Below are positions 1-8,255 of a stretch of DNA of 64,000 bases, piece after piece. Below the pieces are notes generated by a model. It saw only the letters and a list, made by a program, of their open reading frames with translations, had not been told where the DNA came from and did not search any database. The first letter of the stretch is position 1. Each line of letters starts with the position of its first letter. A program made the translations under genes and the position numbers. Origin of the DNA: Nocardioides humi. Lineage in GTDB: Bacteria; Actinomycetota; Actinomycetes; Propionibacteriales; Nocardioidaceae. Where the stretch lies: positions 186,001 through 250,000 of the forward strand of contig NZ_CP041146.1 in the NCBI RefSeq assembly GCF_006494775.1, given 5' to 3'.

Positions 1-884
1 TGGCGCAGCGTCGCGGCGTTGCCGAAGCCGACCTCGCCCGCGATCCACTCCACCGGCTGCTCGGTGCGCTCCAGCAGCTCCTCCGCCGCGGCGACCCGCT
101 GGCGGGTGACCCAGTGGTGCGGCGTCGTACCGGTCTCCTCGCGGAACCGGCGGGCGAAGGTGCGCGGTGACATCAGCGCGCGCTTGGCGAGCGCCTCGAC
201 GGAGTGGTCCTCGCCGAGGTTCTCCAGGATCCAGGTGAGCAGCGGGCGCAGCGTGTCGGCGTCGCAGTCGGGGACGGCGCGGGCGATGTACTGCGCCTGT
301 CCGCCGTCGCGGTACGGCGGCACGACCGCCCGGCGCGCGATCACGTTGGCCACGGCGGCGCCGTACTCCTGGCGCCAGATGTGCAGCGCTGCGTCGAGGC
401 CGGCCGCGCTGCCCGCGCCGGTGACGACCTGGCCGCTGTCGACGTAGAGCACCTCGGGGATCACCTCGGCCTCGGGGAACTGACGCTGCAGCTGCTCGGT
501 GTACATCCAGTGCGTCGTGCACTCGCGGCCGTCGAGCAGCCCGGCCGCCCCCAGCGCGAAGGCGCCGCTGCAGACCGACAGCAGGCGGGCGCCGCGGTCG
601 TAGGCGTCGCGGATGGCCTGCAGCACCTCCTCCGAGGGCAGGCCGCCGCGCGGGATGGCGGGGATGCCGACCAGGTCGGCCTGCGCGACGCGGTCGAGGC
701 CGTGGGCCGCCTGCAGGGTGAAGCCCATCGAGGTCCGCATCGGGCGGTCGTCCTCGGCGCAGACGGCGAAGTCGATCGCGGGCACGCCGTCGGCGGTGCG
801 GTCGATCCCGAAGGCCTCGCAGAGGATCCCCAGCTCGAAGGGGGCGACGCCGTCGAAGGTCAGCACGGCCACATTGGTCAGCAC
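1..884 (-). CDS. GlxA/AdpA-type AraC-family transcriptional regulator (3' end cut by window)
   Basis: Reads GTG at 884 towards position 1 with no stop, so the C-terminus is outside the window. The first ~180 residues (VLTNVAVLTFDGVAPFELG, then a nucleophile-elbow-like LLSVCSGAFALGAAGLLDG) form a DJ-1/PfpI-like domain. Residues ~215 onward carry the AraC/XylS DNA-binding domain (SPRTFARRFREETGTTP, then VEWIAGEVGFGNAATLR in the second helix-turn-helix). This is the architecture of GlxA and of Streptomyces AdpA, which are DNA-binding regulators; the amidase-like domain is usually non-catalytic. The start is supported by GAGGG about 8 nt upstream. It diverges from a small membrane protein gene, and four operator-like half-sites lie between them. 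The regulon cannot be told from sequence. Confidence 0.93.
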   Translation of the reverse strand, partial: MLTNVAVLTFDGVAPFELGILCEAFGIDRTADGVPAIDFAVCAEDDRPMRTSMGFTLQAAHGLDRVAQADLVGIPAIPRGGLPSEEVLQAIRDAYDRGARLLSVCSGAFALGAAGLLDGRECTTHWMYTEQLQRQFPEAEVIPEVLYVDSGQVVTGAGSAAGLDAALHIWRQEYGAAVANVIARRAVVPPYRDGGQAQYIARAVPDCDADTLRPLLTWILENLGEDHSVEALAKRALMSPRTFARRFREETGTTPHHWVTRQRVAAAEELLERTEQPVEWIAGEVGFGNAATLR

Positions 885-905
885 GGCACCACCCTCGCAG
901 CCCGC

Positions 906-978
906 TGGCAGGAAATCAACGCAAACCGGCTTTTCTGCCACTGGTGGCAGGAAATGGCTGAGAGCATGATTTCTGCCA
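906..978. promoter_or_regulatory. Array of four operator half-sites between the GlxA-type regulator and small ORF
   Basis: TGGCAGGAAAT occurs at 906-916 and 945-955. The inverted form ending TCTGCCA occurs at 931-940 and 969-978 (the latter reads ATTTCTGCCA). The pattern is two copies of a unit, half-site, 13-14 nt, inverted half-site, repeated every 38-39 bp. The core resembles the remembered AdpA consensus TGGCSNGWWY apart from A at position 5 and A at the last position. Since the adjacent gene encodes an AdpA/GlxA-type protein, autoregulation and control of the divergent gene is the natural inference. Confidence 0.7.
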
Positions 979-1100
979 TGGCTACCGCACTGATCCTTCT
1001 CCTCCTGGCACTCATGCTCCTCGCGGGCCTCTCCGCCCTGATCACCTGGGCCCGCCACGACCGGCTGGCCACGCCTCGGCAGCCGGCCTGGTTCGACTGA
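978..1100 (+). CDS. Small single-pass membrane protein, 40 aa, unknown function
   Basis: ATG at 978 gives 40 residues beginning MATALILLLLALMLLAGLSALITW. This is one hydrophobic helix followed by a short basic and polar tail (ARHDRLATPRQPAWFD). An in-frame ATG at 966 would add MISA, but the inner start leaves the operator half-site 969-978 outside most of the gene. It is divergent from the GlxA-type regulator and shares its control region, so it is probably regulated by it. No family was recognised. Small size makes it less certain than its neighbours, but the membrane helix with positive-inside tail is not what a random reading frame gives. Confidence 0.5.
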   Translation: MATALILLLLALMLLAGLSALITWARHDRLATPRQPAWFD

Positions 1101-1138
1101 GCGCGCCGGCAAAGCGTCCGTCCAGCGGTCCGAAAAAG

Positions 1139-1164
1139 GTTGCGGTTTGGTCCCAAACCGCAAC
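1139..1164 (-). terminator. Perfect 12-bp stem-loop with T-run on the minus strand
   Basis: GTTGCGGTTTGG, a 2-nt spacer (TC), then CCAAACCGCAAC. Read on the minus strand the stem is followed by CTTTTTC, the form of an intrinsic terminator. It lies about 130 nt past the rpsA stop as a second barrier, and faces the end of the small plus-strand gene. A dyad operator is an alternative. Confidence 0.7.
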
Positions 1165-1239
1165 AATTCGGGCCCAGGACATGCAGTCTCTGCCCAATCG
1201 GCGCACGTTCCGCGGACCCGATCCCCCTTCGAAAAGCCC

Positions 1240-1269
1240 GAAGGCCCCGACCGTCAGGTCGGGGCCTTC
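1240..1269 (-). terminator. rpsA terminator
   Basis: Perfect 13-bp stem (GAAGGCCCCGACC and its complement) with a 4-nt loop, 24 nt downstream of the rpsA stop codon. On the minus strand it is followed by GGGCTTTTC. Classical strong GC stem. Confidence 0.85.
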
Positions 1270-1292
1270 GTGCGTGCTGCGGAGCCGGTGAC

Positions 1293-2768
1293 TCAGTTGC
1301 CGCCGGTCAGCTTCTCGCGGAGCGCCTGCAGCGCCTCGTCCGAGGCGAGCGAGCCGCCGCTGGTGTCCTCGGCCGGGGCCGAGGAGTAGGAGCTGGCGTC
1401 GCCGGCCTCGATCTCGGCCTGCTTGGCGTCGGCCTGCTGCTTGACGTGGGCCTCCCAGCGAGCGTGCGCCTTGGCGTACTGCTCCTCCCACTTCGCGCGC
1501 TGCTCGTCGAAGCCCTCGAGCCACTCGCCCGTCTCCGGGTCGAAGCCCTCGGGGTAGATGTAGTTGCCCTGGTCGTCGTACGTGGCCTCCATGCCGTACA
1601 GCGTCGGGTCGAACTCCTCGACGTCCGCGGCGGCGGCGGTCTCGTTGGCCTGCTTCAGCGACAGCGAGATCCGGCGACGCTCGAGGTCGATGTCGATGAT
1701 CTTGACCATGACGTCGTCGTTGACCTGGACGACCTGCTCGGGGATCTCGACGTGGCGCTCGGCCAGCTCGGAGATGTGGACCAGGCCCTCGATGCCCTCC
1801 TCGACCCGGACGAACGAGCCGAAGGGCACCAGCTTGGTGACCTTGCCCGGCACGATCTGGCCGATCTGGTGGGTCCGGGCGAAGTGCTGCCACGGGTCCT
1901 CCTGGGTCGCCTTCAGCGACAGGGAGACGCGCTCGCGGTCCATGTCGACATCGAGGACCTCGACGGTGACCTCGTCGCCCACGGTGACGACCTCGGACGG
2001 GTGGTCGATGTGCTTCCAGGACAGCTCCGAGACGTGGACGAGACCGTCGACGCCGCCGAGGTCCACGAACGCGCCGAAGTTGACGATCGAGGACACGACG
2101 CCCTTGCGGATCTGGCCCTTCTGGAGCTGGGTGAGGAAGCCGTGGCGGACCTCGGACTGGGTCTGCTCGAGCCAGGCGCGGCGCGACAGGACCACGTTGT
2201 TGCGGTTCTTGTCGAGCTCGATGATCTTGGCCTCGAGGGTCTGGCCGACGTACGGCTGCAGGTCGCGGACGCGACGCATCTCCACCAGCGACGCCGGGAG
2301 GAAGCCCCGGAGGCCGATGTCGATGATCAGGCCGCCCTTGACGACCTCGATGACGGTGCCCTCGACGACGCCGTCGGCCTCCTTGATCTCCTCGATCGTG
2401 CCCCAGGCGCGCTCGTACTGGGCGCGCTTCTTGGACAGGATCAGGCGACCCTCCTTGTCCTCCTTCTGGAGGACCAGGGCCTCGACCTTGTCGCCGACCT
2501 CGACGACCTCGGACGGGTCGACGTCGTGCTTGATGGACAGCTCGCGCGAGGGGATGACGCCCTCGGTCTTGTAGCCGATGTCGAGCAGGACCTCGTCCCG
2601 GTCGACCTTCACGATGGTGCCGTCGACGATGTCGCCGTCGTTGAAGTACTTGATGGTCTGGTCGATGGCGGCCAGGAAGTCCGCCTCCGAGCCGATGTCG
2701 TTGACCGCGACCTGGGGCGCGTTGTCGTCGTAGCTGCTCGGGAGCGGGGTCGAGAGGGTGCTCGTCAT
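1293..2768 (-). CDS. rpsA: 30S ribosomal protein S1
   Basis: 491-residue S1 protein, the usual actinobacterial length. Four S1 RNA-binding domains are visible at about residues 45-114, 132-198, 219-287 and 304-372, each with the FG.FV.L..G..GLVH.SEL-type core in the later two. A hydrophilic tail follows, rich in Asp, Glu, Gln and Ala. It binds mRNA on the 30S subunit and helps initiation. The chosen ATG at 2768 is preceded by AAGGA 12 nt upstream. An open frame continues upstream but lacks family similarity. Downstream there is a strong terminator. In M. tuberculosis rpsA and polA are near neighbours; here a cell-envelope cluster separates them. Confidence 0.98.
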   Translation of the reverse strand: MTSTLSTPLPSSYDDNAPQVAVNDIGSEADFLAAIDQTIKYFNDGDIVDGTIVKVDRDEVLLDIGYKTEGVIPSRELSIKHDVDPSEVVEVGDKVEALVLQKEDKEGRLILSKKRAQYERAWGTIEEIKEADGVVEGTVIEVVKGGLIIDIGLRGFLPASLVEMRRVRDLQPYVGQTLEAKIIELDKNRNNVVLSRRAWLEQTQSEVRHGFLTQLQKGQIRKGVVSSIVNFGAFVDLGGVDGLVHVSELSWKHIDHPSEVVTVGDEVTVEVLDVDMDRERVSLSLKATQEDPWQHFARTHQIGQIVPGKVTKLVPFGSFVRVEEGIEGLVHISELAERHVEIPEQVVQVNDDVMVKIIDIDLERRRISLSLKQANETAAAADVEEFDPTLYGMEATYDDQGNYIYPEGFDPETGEWLEGFDEQRAKWEEQYAKAHARWEAHVKQQADAKQAEIEAGDASSYSSAPAEDTSGGSLASDEALQALREKLTGGN

Positions 2769-2861
2769 GAAGTCGGTCAGTCCTTGGGGTGGGCAGATGT
2801 CGTCGGGATGGAACGTGTGCGCCCGCGCCGGCACACGGGCAGGCGTGAACGCAGACGTTCT

Positions 2862-2892
2862 AGAGTACGCGCCGCCGCACGCGTGAGTCCAA
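2862..2892 (-). promoter_or_regulatory. Possible rpsA promoter
   Basis: On the minus strand, TTGGAC (2892-2887) and TACTCT (2867-2862) with a rather long 19-nt spacer, about 95 nt before the rpsA start. The resulting leader contains a GC-rich inverted repeat (GTGTGC...GCGCACAC). Confidence 0.4.
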
Positions 2893-2903
2893 CCGGCGAC
2901 CAC

Positions 2904-2909
2904 TATCCT
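2904..2909 (+). promoter_or_regulatory. -10 element of a probable leaderless promoter (methyltransferase)
   Basis: TATCCT ends 8 nt before the GTG start at 2918, with no Shine-Dalgarno between. Confidence 0.5.
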
Positions 2910-2917
2910 CGGCAAGC

Positions 2918-3736
2918 GTGCAGGAATGGCCGCATCCCCCCGTGACCGCCCACCGCCGTCCGGCCGACGAGCGCGAGTCGCGCCGGGCGAACGGCGCCGA
3001 CTGGGACCGGTACGCCGACGAGTACCAGGCCACGCACGGCGGCTTCCTCGGCGACGTCGGCTTCGTGTGGGGTCCCGAGGGGCTCACCGAGGCGGCGGCC
3101 GGGATCCTCGGCGAGGTCCGGGACCGCGACGTCCTCGAGGTCGGCTCGGGCGCCGGCCAGTGCTCGCGCTGGGTGCGCAGCCGGGGTGGCCGCGCGGTCG
3201 GCCTGGACCTGTCCCACCGCCAGCTGCAGCACTCGCGGCGGATCGACGAGGCCACGGGCGTCGTCGTGCCGAGCGTCCTGGGCACCGCCACCGCGCTCCC
3301 CTTCGCCGACGCCAGCTTCGACGTCGTGTTCTCCTCCTTCGGGGCGCTGCAGTTCGTGGCCGACATCGACGTCGCGGTCGCCGAGACGGCGCGGGTGCTG
3401 CGCCCGGGCGGGCGGTTCGCGTTCTCGATCACGCACCCGACCCGGTGGATGTTCCCCGACGACCCCGGCGAGGAGGGGCTCACCGCGACCCAGTCGTACT
3501 GGGACCGCACGCCCTACGTCGAGGTCGACGACGAGACCGGCGCGACGTCGTACGTCGAGCACCACCGCACCCTCGGCGACTGGGTCGCGCTCCTCGCGGA
3601 CGCGGGCTTCCGGCTGACGACGCTGCTGGAGCCGGAGTGGCCGGAGGGCCACGAGCGGCTGTGGGGCGGCTGGTCCGGCACCCGCGGCCGGCTCACCCCC
3701 GGCACGGCGGTCTTCGGGATGGACCTGTCGGGGTAG
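2918..3736 (+). CDS. Class I SAM-dependent methyltransferase
   Basis: 272 residues. The SAM-binding motif I is VLEVGSGAGQCSRW at residues 72-85. The acidic end of strand 2 is AVGLDLS. Motif II/III (FDVVFSSFGALQFV and VLRPGGRFAFS) follows, giving the Methyltransf_11 fold. Substrate unknown; the long C-terminal part (W-rich, RLWGGWSGTRGRLTPG at the end) resembles actinobacterial family members of unassigned function. Start GTG 2918 is preceded by a -10-like TATCCT and no ribosome site, so the message is probably leaderless. It diverges from rpsA. Confidence 0.93.
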   Translation: MQEWPHPPVTAHRRPADERESRRANGADWDRYADEYQATHGGFLGDVGFVWGPEGLTEAAAGILGEVRDRDVLEVGSGAGQCSRWVRSRGGRAVGLDLSHRQLQHSRRIDEATGVVVPSVLGTATALPFADASFDVVFSSFGALQFVADIDVAVAETARVLRPGGRFAFSITHPTRWMFPDDPGEEGLTATQSYWDRTPYVEVDDETGATSYVEHHRTLGDWVALLADAGFRLTTLLEPEWPEGHERLWGGWSGTRGRLTPGTAVFGMDLSG

Positions 3737-3890
3737 ATCCCGGGTGAGAGGTCGGTGTTCCCGGATCCGATACGGGACGAAATCGGCGAACCGTCGTTGA
3801 TCCCGGCACGGAGGGAGCAGCCACGGGTGAGGGCCTCGGGGCGCTTGGCAGGTGCTGCCTTCGGCATGTCACCGACCACAGGAGCACCTC

Positions 3891-6467
3891 ATGCCTCACA
3901 CCACCGTCCGTCGTGGACGCCTCGTGCGGGCTGCCCTTCTCGGAACAGCGGCGACGACCGCGGCGGCCTTCGCCGTGGCCCTCCCGTCGCCCTCCGTGAA
4001 CGCAGCACCGCTTCCCGCCGAGTTCTCGGGCTCGGCGCACGCCGACCTGATCGACCTGCCGGCCGACCTGCTCGACGCCGCGGCCGCACGGGTGCCCGTC
4101 GGGCACTCCGCCACGGCCGTCGACAGCGCCGCGGCGTCCGGCAATGTCACCGCCGCCGCCGCGAACGTCGACGCCGACCTGATCGGCATCCCGGTCACGC
4201 TCGACGACATCAGCGTCACCGCACCGCCGTCGGCCTCCGACGCGGGCACGCTGCTGCCGCTCGACCTGCCGGTCCTGGCGAGCCTGGGCGTCATCAGCGG
4301 TGAGGTGGAGGCCGACTACGTCAGCGCCACCGAGTGCCCGACCGCGATCGGCGGCGAGCGGCTGCTGGGCCGCTCGACCACCTCGGTGGCCGGGCTGGGC
4401 CTGCTCGACGGCGTCGCCAACATCGGTGCCGTCCAGGCGACCACGACGACCAAGCTGGTCGACGCGGACGGGGACGGCGCCTCCGACGTCGTCTCGGAGA
4501 CGAGCACGACGGTCGGGGACATCAGGCTCCTCGCCAATGTCGCCGGCGGCATCACCGTCCGTGTCTCGGACGCCGTGGTCACCCGCGCGACGTCCGACGG
4601 CAGCACCGGCACCGCCGGCCTGGTCAACAGCAACCTCACCGCGCAGGTGCTGGTCGCCGGCGTGCCGATCGCGACCGTCCCCGCGGGCACCGGCATGGTG
4701 AACGTGCCGATCAACCTCGGGGTCGCCTCGGTGACCCTGCGGATCGGGCTCGCGAACTTCGCCGACGCCTCCGACGGCGCCACCGGCGAGGGCTCGCTCG
4801 ACGCCGTGCTCCGGATCCACCTCAACGCCACCCTGCTCGGGAACACGCTGGCGAACCTGGACCTGGCCGTCGGCCCGGCCCACGTGGAGGCCACCGCACC
4901 GGAGGGTGGCATCGAGTGCGACGTCGTCGCCCCGGCCGACACGGTGATCACCGCGCCCGCGGACGGCTCGACCACCGGTGACGCCACGCCGACCATCACC
5001 GGCACCGGCGAGCCCGGCTCCACCGTCACCCTCACCATCGACGACCAGGACCCGGTCCAGGTCGTCGTGGACGAGGACGGCAACTGGCGCCACACCCCGG
5101 CGACCGCGCTGGCCGACGGCGAGCACACCGTCACCGCCGACGGCGACGCCGACGGCGCCGGCGTGGACGACACCGTCACCTTCACGATCGACTCGACGAC
5201 GCCGCCGGTCGACACCGACGGCGACGGCCTCACCGACGACGAGGAGGCCATCTACGGCACCGACCCCACCAACCCCGACACCGACGGCGACGGGATAGAC
5301 GACGGTGACGAGGTGACCGGCGCCGGCAACGAGTACGACGGCAGGCCGACCGACCCGCTCGAGGCCGACACCGACGGCGACGGCCTCGAGGACGGCGAGG
5401 AGAACACCCACGGGACCGACCCCAACAACGCCGACACCGACGGCGGCGGCGTCAACGACGGCGACGAGGTCGCGAACGGCACCGACCCGCTCGACCCGGC
5501 CGACGACCAGCCGGTCGTCACCCCGGCCGACACGGTGATCACCGCACCCACCGACGGTGCCACCGTCACCGATCCCACCCCGACCATCACCGGCACCGGC
5601 GAGCCCGGCTCCACCGTCACCCTCACCGTCGACGACCAGGAGCCCGTCGAGGTCGAGGTCGACCAGGACGGCAACTGGACCCACACCCCCACCACCGACC
5701 TCACCGACGGTGAGCACACGATCACCGTCGACGGCGACGCCAACGGCACCGGCGAGGACGACACCGTCACCTTCACCGTCCAGGTGCCGACGGCGCCGAC
5801 GGACACCGACGGCGACGGGGTGCCGGACGACGAGGAGCAGCAGAACGGCACCGACCCGAACAACCCCGACACCGACGGGGACGGGCTGAACGACGGCGCC
5901 GAGACGTCGGCGGGGACTGACCCGACGAACCCGGACACCGACGGCGACGGGCTCAAGGACGGCCAGGAGGTCTTCGGGCCGACCGCGTGCATCACCCCGG
6001 CCGGCGTGGCCGGCAGCACCGACCCGCTGAAGCCCGACACCGACGGCGACGGGCTCACCGACGGCCAGGAGGTCAACGGCGTCGACGTCCAGCAGGTCTA
6101 CTACACCAACCGCGGCAAGCCGCGGAAGGCGAAGACGATCGGCCTGGTGCGGACCAACCCGTGCAACAAGGACACCGACGGCGACAAGCTGACGGACTTC
6201 CAGGAGGTCACGGGCATCAAGATCGGCCAGAAGATCGTCCGGTCCAAGGCCAACGGCGGGAAGTACAAGATCAAGGTCCGGATGACCGACCCGACCCGCA
6301 AGGACACCGACGGTGACGGCCTGACCGACTACCAGGAGGTCACCGGCAAGAAGAACAAGCGGTTCAAGAGCCGGAAGACCGACCCGACGCAGGCCGACAC
6401 CGACTGGGGCGGTGGCCGCGACGGCAAGGAGATCAAGCAGAAGCACGACCCGAGCCGCCACGGCTGA
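3891..6467 (+). CDS. Secreted multidomain protein with Ig-like and thrombospondin type 3 (DxDxDG) repeats
   Basis: 858 residues. Signal peptide 1-38 ([11 protein letters not shown]..., cleavage near SVNA|AP). Residues ~40-340 are a beta-rich, Ala/Thr/Val/Asp-rich domain resembling the 'choice-of-anchor' families of Actinobacteria. An Ig-like domain at ~346-435 and a near copy at ~544-633 both contain [22 protein letters not shown]. Eleven DTDGDG-type calcium-binding thrombospondin-3 repeats follow in two blocks, ~441-530 and ~637-850. The last repeats are interrupted by lysine-rich spacers and the final one is degenerate (DTDWGGGRD). There is no LPXTG motif or C-terminal membrane helix, so it is probably released or held non-covalently. 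Start ATG 3891 has AGGAG 7 nt upstream. Role in adhesion or surface structure is inference. Confidence 0.9.
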   Translation: MPHTTVRRGRLVRAALLGTAATTAAAFAVALPSPSVNAAPLPAEFSGSAHADLIDLPADLLDAAAARVPVGHSATAVDSAAASGNVTAAAANVDADLIGIPVTLDDISVTAPPSASDAGTLLPLDLPVLASLGVISGEVEADYVSATECPTAIGGERLLGRSTTSVAGLGLLDGVANIGAVQATTTTKLVDADGDGASDVVSETSTTVGDIRLLANVAGGITVRVSDAVVTRATSDGSTGTAGLVNSNLTAQVLVAGVPIATVPAGTGMVNVPINLGVASVTLRIGLANFADASDGATGEGSLDAVLRIHLNATLLGNTLANLDLAVGPAHVEATAPEGGIECDVVAPADTVITAPADGSTTGDATPTITGTGEPGSTVTLTIDDQDPVQVVVDEDGNWRHTPATALADGEHTVTADGDADGAGVDDTVTFTIDSTTPPVDTDGDGLTDDEEAIYGTDPTNPDTDGDGIDDGDEVTGAGNEYDGRPTDPLEADTDGDGLEDGEENTHGTDPNNADTDGGGVNDGDEVANGTDPLDPADDQPVVTPADTVITAPTDGATVTDPTPTITGTGEPGSTVTLTVDDQEPVEVEVDQDGNWTHTPTTDLTDGEHTITVDGDANGTGEDDTVTFTVQVPTAPTDTDGDGVPDDEEQQNGTDPNNPDTDGDGLNDGAETSAGTDPTNPDTDGDGLKDGQEVFGPTACITPAGVAGSTDPLKPDTDGDGLTDGQEVNGVDVQQVYYTNRGKPRKAKTIGLVRTNPCNKDTDGDKLTDFQEVTGIKIGQKIVRSKANGGKYKIKVRMTDPTRKDTDGDGLTDYQEVTGKKNKRFKSRKTDPTQADTDWGGGRDGKEIKQKHDPSRHG

Positions 6468-6481
6468 TCGGCGGGCGTGAC

Positions 6482-6521
6482 GACAGCGGTCCCGTGGGCG
6501 CCTGCCCGCGGGACCGCTGTC
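6482..6521 (+). terminator. Stem-loop terminator of the secreted repeat protein
   Basis: 13-bp perfect stem (GACAGCGGTCCCG and its complement), extended inside by GGGC/GCCC. It starts 14 nt after the stop. There is no T-run. The next gene's -10 box begins 2 nt after the stem, so the terminator also forms that promoter's upstream region. Confidence 0.7.
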
Positions 6522-6523
6522 AC

Positions 6524-6529
6524 TAGGGT
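6524..6529 (+). promoter_or_regulatory. -10 element of a probable leaderless promoter (methyltransferase 2)
   Basis: TAGGGT, 6 nt before the GTG at 6536. The 15-nt string from this box through the start codon is identical to that before pyk. Confidence 0.6.
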
Positions 6530-6535
6530 GGGCCC

Positions 6536-7234
6536 GTGGATGCGGAGGAGATCGCCAAGTCGGCCGCGCTCGAGCACCGGCACTGGTGGTACGCCGCCCG
6601 CCGGGCGCTGGTCTGTCGCACCGTCCGCGACTGGCCGGCCGGCCGCGCGATCGACGTGGGCTGCGGGATGGGCGGCAACACCGCGGTGCTCCGCGCGCTC
6701 GGCTGGCAGGCCGTGGGCGTCGAGTACACCGACACCGGCGCCGGCATCGCCGCCGGCCGCGGCATCCCGGTGGTCCGGGGCGACGGCCGCCACCTCCCGA
6801 TCGCCGACGGGTCGGTCGACCTGGTGATGTCGACCGACGCCTGGGAGCACATCGACGACGACGCGGCGGTGGCCCGAGAGACGGCGCGGGTGCTGCGCCC
6901 CGGGGGCCGCGTCCTGGTGGCCGTGCCCGCCGGCATGGCCCTGTGGAGCGGCCACGACGTCGCGCTCGGGCACGTGCGCCGCTACGAGCGGCAGCAGCTG
7001 GCCGACCTCGTCACCGGCGCCGGCCTGGTCATCGACGACCTCTGGTCGTGGAACGTCCTGCTCCGGCCGGTGGTGCGAGCGCGCCGCCGCAACAAGCACG
7101 CCGCCGAGAGCGAGATGGAGGAGGTCCACCCCGTCCTCAACGCCGGCCTGCGCGCGACCCTCGCGGTGGAGCGGGCGCTGCCGGTCAGGCGGCTGCCGGG
7201 CGTCAGCCTGGTGGTCCTGGCCCACCGGCCGTGA
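6536..7234 (+). CDS. Class I SAM-dependent methyltransferase
   Basis: 232 residues. Motif I is AIDVGCGMGGNTAVL (39-53), motif post-I AVGVEYT, then VDLVMSTDAWEHIDDD and VLRPGGRVLVAVPA. It is of the type that methylates sugars, lipids or quinones, and the N-terminal EHRHWWYAARR element is common in methyltransferases of glycan clusters. Its stop overlaps the GTG of the next gene (GTGA), so the two are translationally coupled. Expression probably starts from the adjoining leaderless promoter. Substrate not deducible; the surrounding envelope genes suggest a glycan or glycolipid. Confidence 0.92.
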   Translation: MDAEEIAKSAALEHRHWWYAARRALVCRTVRDWPAGRAIDVGCGMGGNTAVLRALGWQAVGVEYTDTGAGIAAGRGIPVVRGDGRHLPIADGSVDLVMSTDAWEHIDDDAAVARETARVLRPGGRVLVAVPAGMALWSGHDVALGHVRRYERQQLADLVTGAGLVIDDLWSWNVLLRPVVRARRRNKHAAESEMEEVHPVLNAGLRATLAVERALPVRRLPGVSLVVLAHRP

Positions 7235-8253
7235 GCGGCCAGCGGCCCTGGGTCGCCGATCCCCGGATCGGCTGGCGGATCCTGCTCACCGCCACCCTCC
7301 CCCAGCCGCCGCCGGCGGAGCTCGCCGACCGGCTCGCCGCGCTCGCCCGCGACCAGGGCTGGCCCTCCCGGTCGCCGCTCGCCGCGCCGAGCCTCGCCCA
7401 CCTGCGTGCCCGGCTCGTCGCCGCGGCGCCCGAGCCGCTGCTCGTCGGCGTCCACGACCACGAGCTCGTCGTGTCGGCCCACCACGGCGCACTCGACGGG
7501 CTGAGCCTGCTCGCCGTCCTCGACCGCCTCGGCCTCGGCCCGGCGACGTCGTCGGCCCGCGGCGTCGGCGACCGTACGACGACCGGCGGCCTCGTCACGA
7601 CCGTGGCCCACCGCCTGGGCGAGGTGGCGCTCCGCCCACCCGCCCGGGTGACTCCTCCCGCGGCGCCGGTGCCGGAGCCCGGCGACGTGCTCGTGGACGC
7701 CGAGCTCGCGGGCAGCGTCCGGGTCGCTCCCCTGGTCCACGCGGCCGCGCAGGCCGTGGGGCGCCACCAGGCGACGCGCGGACGGCGGGCCCGGCACGTG
7801 GCGGTCGCCGTCGGCGCGGTCCGCACGCAGGGCGCCGCGCGCGGGCTCGGCGACCACAGCGTGCTGCTGCGGCTGCGCGACGTCGAGCGGCTGGACCTGG
7901 CCGGGGTCGCCGAGGCGCTCGGCAGCGCCCCGGTCGTCACACCGCCGGCGCCCGGCGCCGACCGGCCCTGGACGCCGCTGCTCGGCCGGGCCACCGCCAC
8001 CGGCCTGCGCGTGCTGGCGCCGCGACTCGGCTCCACCCTGCTGGTGTCCCATCTCGGCGAGGTCGACGCGCCGGCGGTGGAGCGGCTCGCCTTCCACCCG
8101 GTCACCGCGGGCGGCACCGGGATCTCGCTCGGTGCCGTCGGCCACCGCGGCCGCACGGTGCTGACGCTGCGGGCCCGCGCCGCGGAATGGAACGACAACG
8201 GCCTCGAGCAGCTGCTCGAGGCCGTCGTCTCCCTCCTCAGAGAGGAGTCCTAG
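7231..8253 (+). CDS. Condensation/PapA/WS-DGAT-superfamily acyltransferase-like protein
   Basis: 340 residues, starting at GTG 7231 in a 4-nt overlap with the upstream methyltransferase. The only clear signature is SAHHGALDGLSL at residues 82-93, the HHxxxDG active-site motif of CoA- and carrier-protein-dependent acyltransferases (condensation domains, PapA, wax-ester synthases). It is shorter than typical two-domain members (~420-450) but has a matching C-terminal half (GSTLLVSHLGEVD, then GGTGISLGAVGHRGRTVLTLRARAAEWN) like the second chloramphenicol-acetyltransferase-like lobe. It probably acylates a lipid or sugar acceptor. It converges on the glycosyltransferase operon. The specific substrate is unknown. 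Confidence 0.7.
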   Translation: MSGQRPWVADPRIGWRILLTATLPQPPPAELADRLAALARDQGWPSRSPLAAPSLAHLRARLVAAAPEPLLVGVHDHELVVSAHHGALDGLSLLAVLDRLGLGPATSSARGVGDRTTTGGLVTTVAHRLGEVALRPPARVTPPAAPVPEPGDVLVDAELAGSVRVAPLVHAAAQAVGRHQATRGRRARHVAVAVGAVRTQGAARGLGDHSVLLRLRDVERLDLAGVAEALGSAPVVTPPAPGADRPWTPLLGRATATGLRVLAPRLGSTLLVSHLGEVDAPAVERLAFHPVTAGGTGISLGAVGHRGRTVLTLRARAAEWNDNGLEQLLEAVVSLLREES

Positions 8254-8255
8254 GG

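Noticed and set aside
1139-1164. Palindrome read as an operator for the small plus-strand gene
   Set aside because: It lies downstream of that gene and carries a T-run in the rpsA direction, so terminator is simpler.
3693-6461. 922-codon antisense frame opposite the TSP3 protein
   Set aside because: Antisense of the DTDGDG repeats gives Val/Gly/Arg repeats; no start signal or motifs.
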